Shown here one piece after another: positions 25,125 to 33,072 of a stretch of 64,000 bases of DNA (within the stretch, counting starts at the first letter, position 1; every line of letters begins with the position of its first letter). The notes beneath the pieces were generated by a model. It saw nothing but the letters and a program-made list of their open reading frames with translations. It did no database searches and was not told the origin of the DNA. The stretch spans positions 434,001-498,000 of the forward strand of contig JACPDN010000006.1 in the NCBI GenBank assembly GCA_016183985.1, in the 5' to 3' direction. The DNA comes from Pseudomonadota bacterium. GTDB lineage: Bacteria; Pseudomonadota; Alphaproteobacteria; Dongiales; Dongiaceae. Both the position numbers and the translations under genes were made by a program.

Positions 25125-25775
25125 TCAATCGGCGAGCTTCTTCAGCGTCGCGTTGATGTCGCTGCGGCGGCCAGCATCGGCATCTTCGCGGCCGGGACGC
25201 GGGGCAGCGGCGAGGGCTTTTTCGAGATAGGTCTTGGCCTTGTCCTTCTCACCCTGCTCAGCCAGGAAATCACCAAAAAAATAGTTCTCGTCGATGCCGG
25301 TGGGGTTGAGAGCGACACCCTTGGCGAGATAGTCAGCCGCCTTGTCGTCATCGCCGAAGCCCAACGGCCAGCCGGGCACGCGGTAATAGAGCGCGCCGAT
25401 CGAGGTATCGATACCGCCGCCGATCGCCTTCTCGTCGATCTTGCGCGCGGCCTCGAGGGATTTCAGCGCCGACTTGGCCAAATCGAGTGCCCCCAGCCCG
25501 CCTTTGGCACCGGCATAGGTGCTCATGATGATGCCGCGCCAGGCGAGCAGCGACGCCGATTGCGGGAACTGGCTCACTGCCGCTTCGGCTTTCGGAACCA
25601 GGGCCTTCAACGCCGCTTCGCGTTCATCATCCTTGAGACCGTAATTGGCCTTGGCCCATTCATGCTGCAGCGATTGCAGGACCGGAATATCGTCACCGGT
25701 GGCGGCAAAGCCGGGGGCCGCGGCAATCGCGGCGAAGAAGGCTGCACCGAGCAGCAGGGATTTCAAATTCATCAC
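25125..25775 (-). CDS. Exported TPR-like protein, last gene of lipid operon
   Basis: A protein of 216 residues with a Sec signal (LKSLLLGAAFFAAIAAAPGFA, cleavage after FAA) and a helical-repeat body resembling TatT-type TPR proteins: RVPGWPLGFGDDDKAADYLAKGVALNPTG and ENYFFGDFLAEQGEKDKAKTYLEKAL. It probably sits in the periplasm and binds partner proteins or lipids. Its start overlaps the SDR stop, so it belongs to the five-gene operon starting at 29409. Two adjacent ATGs at the start are equivalent candidates. Confidence 0.78.
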   Translation of the reverse strand: MMNLKSLLLGAAFFAAIAAAPGFAATGDDIPVLQSLQHEWAKANYGLKDDEREAALKALVPKAEAAVSQFPQSASLLAWRGIIMSTYAGAKGGLGALDLAKSALKSLEAARKIDEKAIGGGIDTSIGALYYRVPGWPLGFGDDDKAADYLAKGVALNPTGIDENYFFGDFLAEQGEKDKAKTYLEKALAAAPRPGREDADAGRRSDINATLKKLAD

Positions 25776-26602
25776 ACATTCTCCTTGTTGAGCGTGAAGC
25801 CGGGTTTTTCGCCCGGCGCGAATGAGAGAACTTTGCGGCTGGTACCGCTGAGGCCGAGATCGACCACGCCCGGCAGCAATGCGTTCAGCTTGGCAAAAAA
25901 ACGCTCGGGGAATCCAATCGTGGTCTCGCTACGGCGGTCGCGGATGGCGGCGATGATGCGTGCCGCCACCGCTTCCGGCGCGTCCATCGCCATGCCAGTT
26001 GCACGCGCCATGCGATCGATCACGCCGTTGTTGAAGGCCGTGCGCGTATAGCGCGGCGCCACATAAAGCACATCGATATTGCTGCCCCGGAGCTCGCGCC
26101 GCAGCCCCTGCGAGAAGCCGCGTAAGGCGAATTTGCTGGCGCTGTAGACCGGAAAGCCGGCAAAGGCGATGCTACCGAAGACCGAGCCGATATTGACGAT
26201 GGTGCCGCGCCCCGCCTGTTGCATGAAAGGCAGCACGGCGCGGCACATATGTATCGGTGCCGCAATATTGGTGTCGATGACGGCATCGATATCGACATCC
26301 GGCATCGCCGCGAAATGGCCGAACCAATTGACCGCGGCATTGTTGACCAGGATGTCGATCGGTCCGCCAACCTCGGCGATGCGCGCGACAAGCGCGCTGT
26401 AATCCGTGCCGCGGCCGAGCGGCATCGCAATCTCGGCGACGCCCGTGCCTTTCGCCCGCAAATCGTCGGCGAGTTTGGCCAGGCGCAGAGGATCGCGCGC
26501 CACCAGTGTCAGGTCGCAGCCGTAGTCGGCCATCTGGCGCGCCAGCGCTTCACCGATGCCGCCGGTCGCACCGGTGATCAGAGCATGGGCCCGCACGGTC
26601 AT
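25772..26602 (-). CDS. SDR family oxidoreductase
   Basis: A classical short-chain dehydrogenase/reductase of 276 residues: cofactor motif ITGATGGIGEALA (residues 9-21), NNAAVN, catalytic Ser in GSVFGS and YSASK (Tyr-x3-Lys). The basic residue pattern after the second strand (ARDPLR) suggests NADP(H). SDRs of this subgroup act on fatty-acyl or lipid carbonyls. It overlaps the metal-oxidase gene by ATGA and the TPR gene on the other side, within a tightly coupled operon. Confidence 0.88.
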   Translation of the reverse strand: MTVRAHALITGATGGIGEALARQMADYGCDLTLVARDPLRLAKLADDLRAKGTGVAEIAMPLGRGTDYSALVARIAEVGGPIDILVNNAAVNWFGHFAAMPDVDIDAVIDTNIAAPIHMCRAVLPFMQQAGRGTIVNIGSVFGSIAFAGFPVYSASKFALRGFSQGLRRELRGSNIDVLYVAPRYTRTAFNNGVIDRMARATGMAMDAPEAVAARIIAAIRDRRSETTIGFPERFFAKLNALLPGVVDLGLSGTSRKVLSFAPGEKPGFTLNKENV

Positions 26603-27249
26603 GCCGACACCTCCACGCCACGGAAGATGTCGGCATAGAGGCGATAAAACATCCTTGCCGCATGCAGGATGTCGCGGCGGTCCTCTGGCGCGTCCAGGCG
26701 ATTGACGAGGCCGGCGAAAGTCTTGGTGTGCTCGATGTCGAGCGACCCGTGGGAGGTGAGATAGGTGAAAGCCTTCTGCGGCAGGTCGAGCGACTGGCGC
26801 AACACGCCCGCGGCCTGGCTGGCCAGCTGCACACTGGTGCCTTCCAATACATGTGCCATGCCGAAGAACATGACTGGGTTGCGACGCGTGATGCCGTCAT
26901 AGGCATAAGCAACCATCAACTCGGTGGCAGTGGAAGGCGCACCATCGCGCACGGCTGCCGCATTGCCGCCGGCCGCATCGATATCGGCAAGGATCCATTC
27001 ATCATGCCCGGCCTCTTCATCGATATATTCGACGATGGCATCGCGTAGCCACGAAAGGCGCTGGGGCATGCGGGCGCCGCTTGTCATCAGCAGCGGCACG
27101 GTATGGCGCACGTGATGATAGGCCTGCGCCAGAAACTCGATATAAGCGGCGCGCGTCACCTCGCCGCGCAGGGCCTTCTGAATGAGCGGCACACCGAGCA
27201 GCGCATTCCGCTCGGCCGTCGTGCCGGCAATGAGGTCATCCATAAACAT
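26599..27249 (-). CDS. Heme-oxygenase-like iron-containing redox enzyme (TenA/CADD/UndA-like fold)
   Basis: A protein of 216 residues, all helical, reading as a heme-oxygenase-like metal oxidase. Candidate metal ligands fall in the family pattern: Glu38 (YIEFLAQAYHHVRHT) with His45/46, Glu79 and His82 (EEAGHDE), Glu136 (HVLEGTS), and His167, Asp171, His174 (SHGSLDIEHTK). Relatives include UndA, which turns fatty acids into terminal alkenes, and CADD. The frame runs upstream to 27531, but AAAAGGACGATTTGC before the ATG at 27249 marks the start, overlapping the ligase gene by 14 bp. Ligase and SDR neighbours suggest a fatty-acid-derived substrate; that is inference. Confidence 0.8.
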   Translation of the reverse strand: MFMDDLIAGTTAERNALLGVPLIQKALRGEVTRAAYIEFLAQAYHHVRHTVPLLMTSGARMPQRLSWLRDAIVEYIDEEAGHDEWILADIDAAGGNAAAVRDGAPSTATELMVAYAYDGITRRNPVMFFGMAHVLEGTSVQLASQAAGVLRQSLDLPQKAFTYLTSHGSLDIEHTKTFAGLVNRLDAPEDRRDILHAARMFYRLYADIFRGVEVSA

Positions 27250-28774
27250 GCAAATCGTCCTTTTGATAGAGGCGGTCCAGCCGGTCGCGATAGAGGGATG
27301 CGATCTCGGCCCGGCGCAGGCGGCCGTTCCAGGTGAGAAGATTGTTGGCGGTGAGGAATGGCCGGTCGGCGAGAATCCAATTGTGTACCCGGGCATAATC
27401 GGGCAGCCGGTGGTTGACCTGATCGATGGCGGCCGCGATGAGGCGGCGCGGATCGACCTCGCTTTGCGCCAGCAGCGCCGGTCGCGGCACGATGACAGCC
27501 GCATTCCAGGGACGCGCCTCGCCATGGACATAGGCCTGGGCGATCGCCGTTGTGGCAGTCAGTTCGCTTTCCACCCAATCCGGCGCGACATTGCGGCCGA
27601 AGGCCGTAATGAACATGTTCTTCTTGCGCCCGAGCAGATGGAGATAGCCATCCTCATCCAAGCGCCCGATATCGCCGGTCGCCAGCGTGCCCTCGGCATC
27701 CGCCGCCGGTGCCTCGCCCCCGCCCAGATAGCCTACGGCCGCGAGGCCGTTCACCAACACCTCACCGTCGGTGGCGATGCTGACGCGGCAATGCGGCAGG
27801 GGGCGGCCGACGCTGTCCGGCCGGTCGGCCCTGCGGATGTTGAGCGTCACGACCGAGGCACATTCGGAAAGGCCATAGCCTTCATAGACCGGGAGGCCCA
27901 GGGCGCGCGCCTTGGCCACCATGCCCTTCGCCAGGACCGCGCCGCCGACTGCAACATGGCGCAGATAGTCCGGCTGCCAATACCCCTGCATCCGCATCGC
28001 CATCAGGGCCGCCAGAATTTGCGGCACCGTCACGATGCTGGTCGGTCGGTAACGTTCGAGCGCCGCGGCGAGAATTTGCGGCTCAAGCCCGGACGATCCG
28101 GTAAAACCGAGTGCTGCCAATGGCAGCGCGCAGAATGTGGCGCCCGCCAGCAGCGGCACGTCGATGCCGGCCACATTTTCGAGCAGTGCCGCATAAGGCA
28201 GCAAGCTGAGATGACGATCCTGCGCCACACCTTCCGTCGCATCGCAAAGCGAACGTGCGATGGTGTCGAGTGCCGGTTCGGACAGGCAGACGCCCTTGGG
28301 CCGGCCAGTGGTCCCCGAGGTGAATGTCACCTTATGCGTGCCAGATGGCAGAACCGGCACATCCGCCGGCGCTGGCAGCCGGCACACTGTCACGCCGCGC
28401 AAATGGGGATCGGCGCCAAGATCTTGGCCTTCTACGGGCAGCAACGCGCCAAGGCGCCCTGGGGCATCGGTGATGATGGCGTCGACGCCGGAGAGGCGCA
28501 ACGCATATTCCACCTGGTCCGCCGAGAAAAAGAGCGGAATCGGCACGATCACCGCTCCAATGCGGCGTAGTGCCAGATCCGCGGTGACCCAGCCGGCGCC
28601 GTTGTCGAGATAGAGCGCGCAGCGCCGCACACCGGCCAGCTGTCGCGCCATCCCACTCACCATGCTCGCCAGTTCTGCATAACTGATCTCGCCCTCGACC
28701 GTGATCAGAGCACATTCATCGGGCTGCGCGGCTGCGCGCTGCAGCAGCGCTTCATGGGCATTGCGAAACGTCAT
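27236..28774 (-). CDS. AMP-dependent acyl ligase (long-chain acyl-CoA synthetase-like)
   Basis: An ANL-superfamily enzyme of 512 residues. The P-loop VTFTSGTTGRPKGVCLSE is near residue 155, followed by YEGYGLSECASVVTLN, ATGDIGRLDEDGYLHLLGRKKN and the hinge. It adenylates a carboxylic acid, probably a fatty acid, and passes it to CoA or a carrier. The catalytic C-terminal Lys is not obvious: the end reads NNLLTWNGRLRRAEI where long-chain synthetases have LT.NGKxkR, so the expected Lys appears as Arg. Coupled to the hemolysin-family gene (ATGA) and the metal oxidase (14-bp overlap). Confidence 0.85.
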   Translation of the reverse strand: MTFRNAHEALLQRAAAQPDECALITVEGEISYAELASMVSGMARQLAGVRRCALYLDNGAGWVTADLALRRIGAVIVPIPLFFSADQVEYALRLSGVDAIITDAPGRLGALLPVEGQDLGADPHLRGVTVCRLPAPADVPVLPSGTHKVTFTSGTTGRPKGVCLSEPALDTIARSLCDATEGVAQDRHLSLLPYAALLENVAGIDVPLLAGATFCALPLAALGFTGSSGLEPQILAAALERYRPTSIVTVPQILAALMAMRMQGYWQPDYLRHVAVGGAVLAKGMVAKARALGLPVYEGYGLSECASVVTLNIRRADRPDSVGRPLPHCRVSIATDGEVLVNGLAAVGYLGGGEAPAADAEGTLATGDIGRLDEDGYLHLLGRKKNMFITAFGRNVAPDWVESELTATTAIAQAYVHGEARPWNAAVIVPRPALLAQSEVDPRRLIAAAIDQVNHRLPDYARVHNWILADRPFLTANNLLTWNGRLRRAEIASLYRDRLDRLYQKDDLHVYG

Positions 28775-29409
28775 GATGCGGACTGCCAGGAGACGGTGGT
28801 TGTGTCTGTGCCTTCGGTAAGCACGCGATGGCCATAGCGCACATCGCCCGCCATCACCTGCGGCTGAGCTGCGAAATAATTGCCCCAGTTGGCGAGGTCT
28901 TCCGGTGCGAGCCGCGCCGGATCGGCCTTGGCAATGATCTGCGGCTTCAGGCCAAGTCGGTGAAACGCTGCACGCAAGGCCGCGACGCCTGTGAAGACCA
29001 CCCAGTGATAGCCTGCGGCATGCAAGTAGCGCGTCACGGTCACAATCATGGTGCGGGCATTGCCCGGCAGCGATGCCAAATTGCCAACCTCGATGACACG
29101 TTCCCGGGCCACGTCTTCATCGGCCAACCTGGAGATCGCCGCCTCGACCGGCTCGTCGAGATATTGCTCCATATAGAGCCGATGCTTGCCGGCTTCGCGC
29201 AGGCCGAAGGCACACAACAGATCACCGGGCAGGTCACCGTCATCCGCACGCAAGGTAAAGAGGCGCGGCATCAACGCGTGCAGGTCGGCGCCGAAGGATT
29301 GCCGAAACCTTTCACGGATCAGCGCTTCCGTCATCTTCCTTTCATCGGGTAAGCATTCTTGCAGATGCGCGTGACGCACTGCATTTGGCCATGGGCTCAA
29401 AACAGTCAT
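28771..29409 (-). CDS. Thermostable hemolysin family protein (GNAT-like)
   Basis: A protein of 212 residues matching the thermostable hemolysin family: LMPRLFTLRADDGDLPGDLLCAFGLREAG, MEQYLDEPVEAAIS, VIEVGNLASLPGNARTMI and YLHAAGYHWVVFTGVAALRAAF. The pattern resembles a GNAT or acyl-homoserine-lactone synthase-like acyltransferase fold rather than a pore-forming toxin, so the name is historical. The ATG at 29409 follows AAGGCGAGGA; an in-frame start at 29331 is possible. First gene of the five-gene operon; ATGA overlap with the ligase suggests it acts on the same acyl chains. Confidence 0.82.
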   Translation of the reverse strand: MTVLSPWPNAVRHAHLQECLPDERKMTEALIRERFRQSFGADLHALMPRLFTLRADDGDLPGDLLCAFGLREAGKHRLYMEQYLDEPVEAAISRLADEDVARERVIEVGNLASLPGNARTMIVTVTRYLHAAGYHWVVFTGVAALRAAFHRLGLKPQIIAKADPARLAPEDLANWGNYFAAQPQVMAGDVRYGHRVLTEGTDTTTVSWQSAS

Positions 29410-29710
29410 TCCTCGCCTTCCTGTCAGCGGAGCATTCGGCGCAGCGCGACGCGATTCTTGTCGTTCTCGACATCGCCAGGTTGATGCAGACAACCGTAGC
29501 CAGGCTTTCTGACGCTCGGCTTTCGTGAGGCACGTATCTGCATGAACATATCGCGCAGAAGCAAAGTTCTGCGCGATCTCACAGAGTTGTGAAGAAATGT
29601 TGCTGCCGATGTCAGCCTTTTGTCGTCATCGCTGACGCGAAGCTGACGTTATGGGGTGACTAGATGCAGCTGTGTTCGACATCCGGCCGAGAGTGCTGCA
29701 ATCGATCCAT
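29410..29710. other. Intergenic region with perfect hairpin between the two lipid operons
   Basis: These 301 bp separate the flavoprotein stop from the hemolysin-family start on the same strand and hold no credible gene. The notable part is a perfect 11-bp inverted repeat, ATCGCGCAGAA (29550-29560) and TTCTGCGCGAT (29567-29577), loop GCAAAG. No T-run follows on the minus strand, so it may be an operator or processing site rather than a strong terminator. A promoter for the downstream operon should lie here but no clear consensus is seen. Confidence 0.6.
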
Positions 29711-30823
29711 CTATCGGATGACTTGCGCCAAACGTGAAAGCCGGGTCCGTCGCGCAAGGGCCGGCATCACCGCCGGCAAAGCGGCCACCTCCATCAACAG
29801 GCGGCGGCCCGCCTGCGTGGCGATGATGTGCGAGAGAACGCGGCTCCAGGTGAATTGACCAGCAAGGTCACGTCGCATCCGCTCATGGTAAGCATCGGCG
29901 TCGACATCCGCCAGATAGGCATCGGTCGCCGCCACGGCACTGTGCAGCGCGATCGACATACCATCGCCGGCAAAGGATGGCATGCAGGCCATTTGGTCAC
30001 CGAGGCGAAAGACATGCTCGCTGCCATCCGGACGATGACGAAAACCGAATGGCAGGCGAAAGATTGCCAGCGGTCGATCCGTCTCGGGCAAGGCGTCGGA
30101 CAAGCGTGACCGCAATAGCGCGTTCTCGGCGCAGATCTCGTCCAGCAGCCGGAACCAGTCTTGGCCGGCAGCGGCAAAACGGCTCTGCGTCACCAACAGG
30201 GAAAGGTTCGCGCGATTGGCGTCAACCAATTGCAGGCCGGCATAGCCTCCGCCGAACATGGCGAGCTCGATATGGCCGGCAAGCGTATGTGCCGCACTGT
30301 TGGGAAGATGGAAGTATCCCTTGAAGCCGATAAGATTATGCGTCGCTGAAATCGGTCGGGCAACGCCACGCAGATCATGCTTGCCGGTGGCCAGAAAGAC
30401 GGTGTCCGCTTCGATCTCGCCCAACCCATCGACGATCAGTTGCGGACGCGCGCCATCCTGCAAGGAGCGGACGATGGTTCCGCGTCGGATATCGGCACCC
30501 AAGGCCGCCGCGCGCTGCAGCAAGGCTTCATCAAGGATATCGCGGGGCAGGCTCCAACCGGTGAAAGGCAGATTTGTCGAGACCTCCCGCGAGCCAGCTG
30601 CCAGACGTAGACGTGAGATAGGCATGGCGCCCAGCGTTGCCGGATCGAGGCCGAGCGCTATGAGATAGTCGTGGGCGGCGCAGCTCAGGAATTCGCCGCA
30701 GACTTTGGGCTTGGGCGCCTGCTCTCGCTCGAGCAGCATCACATGCCGGCCAGCACGCGCGAGCAGCACCGCCGCCGCACCACCGGCGACGCCCCCGCCG
30801 ACGATGACAAGCGGCATTCTCAT
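29711..30823 (-). CDS. FAD-dependent oxidoreductase/hydroxylase (SrsC/geranylgeranyl-reductase-like)
   Basis: A flavoprotein of 370 residues. An N-terminal dinucleotide fold, IVGGGVAGGAAAVLLARAG with ER at the end of strand two, binds FAD. PKVCGEFLS and the C-terminal GDQMACMPSFAGDGMSIAL (with the GD motif) place it with the aromatic hydroxylase/geranylgeranyl reductase group. The ATG at 30823 follows GGAGACGC and overlaps the methyltransferase stop (ATGA). In the Streptomyces srs operon a flavoprotein hydroxylase follows a type III PKS and a methyltransferase, oxidising the resorcinol ring to a quinone; the same order here suggests that role. Confidence 0.85.
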   Translation of the reverse strand: MRMPLVIVGGGVAGGAAAVLLARAGRHVMLLEREQAPKPKVCGEFLSCAAHDYLIALGLDPATLGAMPISRLRLAAGSREVSTNLPFTGWSLPRDILDEALLQRAAALGADIRRGTIVRSLQDGARPQLIVDGLGEIEADTVFLATGKHDLRGVARPISATHNLIGFKGYFHLPNSAAHTLAGHIELAMFGGGYAGLQLVDANRANLSLLVTQSRFAAAGQDWFRLLDEICAENALLRSRLSDALPETDRPLAIFRLPFGFRHRPDGSEHVFRLGDQMACMPSFAGDGMSIALHSAVAATDAYLADVDADAYHERMRRDLAGQFTWSRVLSHIIATQAGRRLLMEVAALPAVMPALARRTRLSRLAQVIR

Positions 30824-31539
30824 GCGTCTCCTGCCTTCACCCGCCCAACGCCATAGCGGAAAGGCACGTACCAAGTGATTTCTGCCGTGACACCCGCCGT
30901 GCCCAGATAGCGGACCCAATCGCCCCGTCGGAAGCTGCGGGCGATCGAAACCGGCCCGTCATGGCGTACGAAGCGGTGCCAGCCGGCCAGCGCCGCCCAA
31001 GCATGGAAGACGTGGTAGGAAACCGCATGCCGATGGAGATCGTTGATGAGCCATCCGACATTCGTCTGCCGCTCCATCAAGCGAATGAAGGCAACGATCT
31101 GCGCATCCGTCAGATGATGCGTCACCAGCGATGAGATGATCACATCGAAGCACCGTTCCGGCTGCAAAGCGAAGACATCACCGGTATGGAAGCGAATATT
31201 CATTTCCTGCGGCGTCGCGTTCCGTGCCGCCAGTTCACTCAATGGATTGAGATCGACTCCCTCCAGCACGACTTTGAGGCGCCGACGCCGCGCCCAGTGC
31301 CAGATAGCGCGCAGCATATCGCCCTGGCCATAACCGACGTCGAGGATCGATAGCGACCGATCCGCCGGCCAGTTTCGCGTCACGCGGTTGAGCCAGGCAA
31401 AGGTCGGCCGCATGGCCAAGGTCAGGCGATTGACTGTCGCAAGATCCTTGAGGCAAGCCGCAAAATCCTCCGGCGTGACGGATTCGGTATCCATCAATTC
31501 CGAAAGATCGTTGCGCTGCGCGAATTGCATCGGACTCAC
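30820..31539 (-). CDS. Class I SAM-dependent methyltransferase (SrsB-like)
   Basis: A protein of 239 residues with the Rossmann methyltransferase fold: motif I LSILDVGYGQGDMLRAI (near residues 62-78), acidic ligand in VLEGVDLNPLS, then FDVIISSLVTHHLTDAQ and a C-terminal cap. It most likely methylates the phenolic product of the adjacent type III polyketide synthase, on carbon or oxygen. It overlaps both neighbours by 4 bp, so the three enzymes are translationally coupled. Confidence 0.86.
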   Translation of the reverse strand: MSPMQFAQRNDLSELMDTESVTPEDFAACLKDLATVNRLTLAMRPTFAWLNRVTRNWPADRSLSILDVGYGQGDMLRAIWHWARRRRLKVVLEGVDLNPLSELAARNATPQEMNIRFHTGDVFALQPERCFDVIISSLVTHHLTDAQIVAFIRLMERQTNVGWLINDLHRHAVSYHVFHAWAALAGWHRFVRHDGPVSIARSFRRGDWVRYLGTAGVTAEITWYVPFRYGVGRVKAGDA

Positions 31540-32627
31540 GCCGCCATGCTGAAACGCGCGGTTTCGGCTACCATGCCCGGTCCGAACGCCATGGCCATGC
31601 CACGTTCCCTTTGCTTGGCCGTCTTCAACATGCGCTCCAGCACAAACATGATGGTGGCCGAGGACATATTGCCAAAGTCATTCAAGATCGACCGCGAATG
31701 CGCCAATGCGGCGGGCGATAGCGACAAGCCCGCCTCGACCGCGTCAAGAATGCTGCGGCCACCGGCATGCACGGCCCAAAGGTCAATCGACTGCGTGCCC
31801 TCGCCATGAAGGATTCCCCCCGCATCGTTGCGTCCGGCTTCCTGGCGCAACGCCTGCGTAATCTGGCCGGGTACTTGGCCGGAGAGAAACATCTCGAACC
31901 CCTGATCACCGATCTTCCACGTGATGAGGTCTTCCGTACCTGGAATGATGACAGAGCGAAAATCGTCGAGGCCAATGCCTTGCTCTTCTGCCGTCACCAG
32001 GGCAGCGGCACAGCCATCGCCGAAAAGCAGGAATGACAGCATCGTTTCGAGATCAGCCGTGGCTTGGAAGTGCAGTGTGCAGATCTCGACATTGACGACC
32101 AGCACGCGCGCTGCGGGCTCAGAACGTACGATGTGGTGGGCAGCACGCAAGGCCGGGATCGCTGCCGAGCACCCCATGAAGCCGATCAACTGTCGCTCGA
32201 CCCGGGAGGAAAGACCGAGGCGCTCGACCAATTGCAGATCGAGCCCCGGAGCACTGAACCCAGTGCAGGAGGCGACGATGAGATGCGTGATGTCGACAAG
32301 ACCCTGTCCAAGGTCCAGCTTGGCGATAGCGCGCTCGGCAAGATCCAGCGCCTCCGGGGCGTAGCGCTCCATGCGCTGTCCCGTAGTTGGAAAATCACCA
32401 TAGCGATAGAAGCCGACGCCGTCGACCGAGGAAGTGCCTGGCTCGGCAACCGGCATGTGCGAGAAACGGTGGGCGATGCCACTGCGTCGGGCGGCGCGAT
32501 CGAAGAGGCGGATGCTCCGCTCATCTCCCAACATGGTGCGGGCATGGGCAAGGAATCCGTCATGGACGTCATGCGCTGGGATCGCAACGCCGATCCGATT
32601 GACATGGGCTTTGGGGGGCATGGTCAC
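31536..32627 (-). CDS. Type III polyketide synthase (chalcone/stilbene-synthase family)
   Basis: A homodimeric ketosynthase of 363 residues that extends an acyl-CoA starter with malonyl-CoA and cyclises it. The catalytic triad is complete: Cys153 (GFMGCSAA), His287 (WAVHAGGRS) and Asn320 (NDFGNMSSAT); SCTGFSAPGLD precedes the Cys. The GTG at 32627 has GGGAG 10 bp upstream; ATG 32621 is an alternative. First gene of a three-gene operon with a methyltransferase and flavoprotein, the arrangement of phenolic-lipid (srsABC-like) operons. A long-chain fatty acyl starter is inferred from the context. Confidence 0.93.
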   Translation of the reverse strand: MTMPPKAHVNRIGVAIPAHDVHDGFLAHARTMLGDERSIRLFDRAARRSGIAHRFSHMPVAEPGTSSVDGVGFYRYGDFPTTGQRMERYAPEALDLAERAIAKLDLGQGLVDITHLIVASCTGFSAPGLDLQLVERLGLSSRVERQLIGFMGCSAAIPALRAAHHIVRSEPAARVLVVNVEICTLHFQATADLETMLSFLLFGDGCAAALVTAEEQGIGLDDFRSVIIPGTEDLITWKIGDQGFEMFLSGQVPGQITQALRQEAGRNDAGGILHGEGTQSIDLWAVHAGGRSILDAVEAGLSLSPAALAHSRSILNDFGNMSSATIMFVLERMLKTAKQRERGMAMAFGPGMVAETARFSMAA

Positions 32628-32784
32628 GATCCGTTAACTCCCGGACGTTTTGGCCAGCAGGGCTGGCGGCGCACAGTCTACGCGCTAGACTTAGCTTGGA
32701 GCGAACGCTGAAAGGGTGAACCGGTTCACAGCTTCGTGATCACCGCCCGTGACAGAATAAAGACCGCAAAGCGAGGGAGGTAAT

Positions 32785-33072
32785 ATGGCTGCCTACTGCA
32801 TCGTATACGAACAGATCGACGACCCGGCGACCTTCGAGATCTATCGTGCCCAGGTGATACCGACTATCGAGGCTTTCGGCGGCAAGTTCCTGGTCCGGGG
32901 CGGAAAATTCACGACACTGGAAGGCGATATGCCGTTCCAGCGAATTGCCGTGCTCGAATTCCCCGACCGCAAGACCGCCGAGGATTGGTACCACTCGCCG
33001 GAGTATCAGCGAATTCTGCCCTATCGGCTGAAGGCGACGCGCTGCCAGTTCGTGGTGGCCGACGGAGTCTAA
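32785..33072 (+). CDS. DUF1330 domain-containing protein
   Basis: A protein of 95 residues with the dimeric alpha/beta-barrel (ferredoxin-like) fold of DUF1330: YCIVYEQIDDPATFEIYRAQ, EAFGGKFLVRGG, RIAVLEFPDRKTAEDWYHSPEYQRI. The function of the family is unknown; related folds include monooxygenases and dye-decolorising enzymes. GAGGGAGG lies just before the ATG. It diverges from the type III PKS operon and overlaps the end of the MFS gene by 4 bp. Confidence 0.9.
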   Translation: MAAYCIVYEQIDDPATFEIYRAQVIPTIEAFGGKFLVRGGKFTTLEGDMPFQRIAVLEFPDRKTAEDWYHSPEYQRILPYRLKATRCQFVVADGV

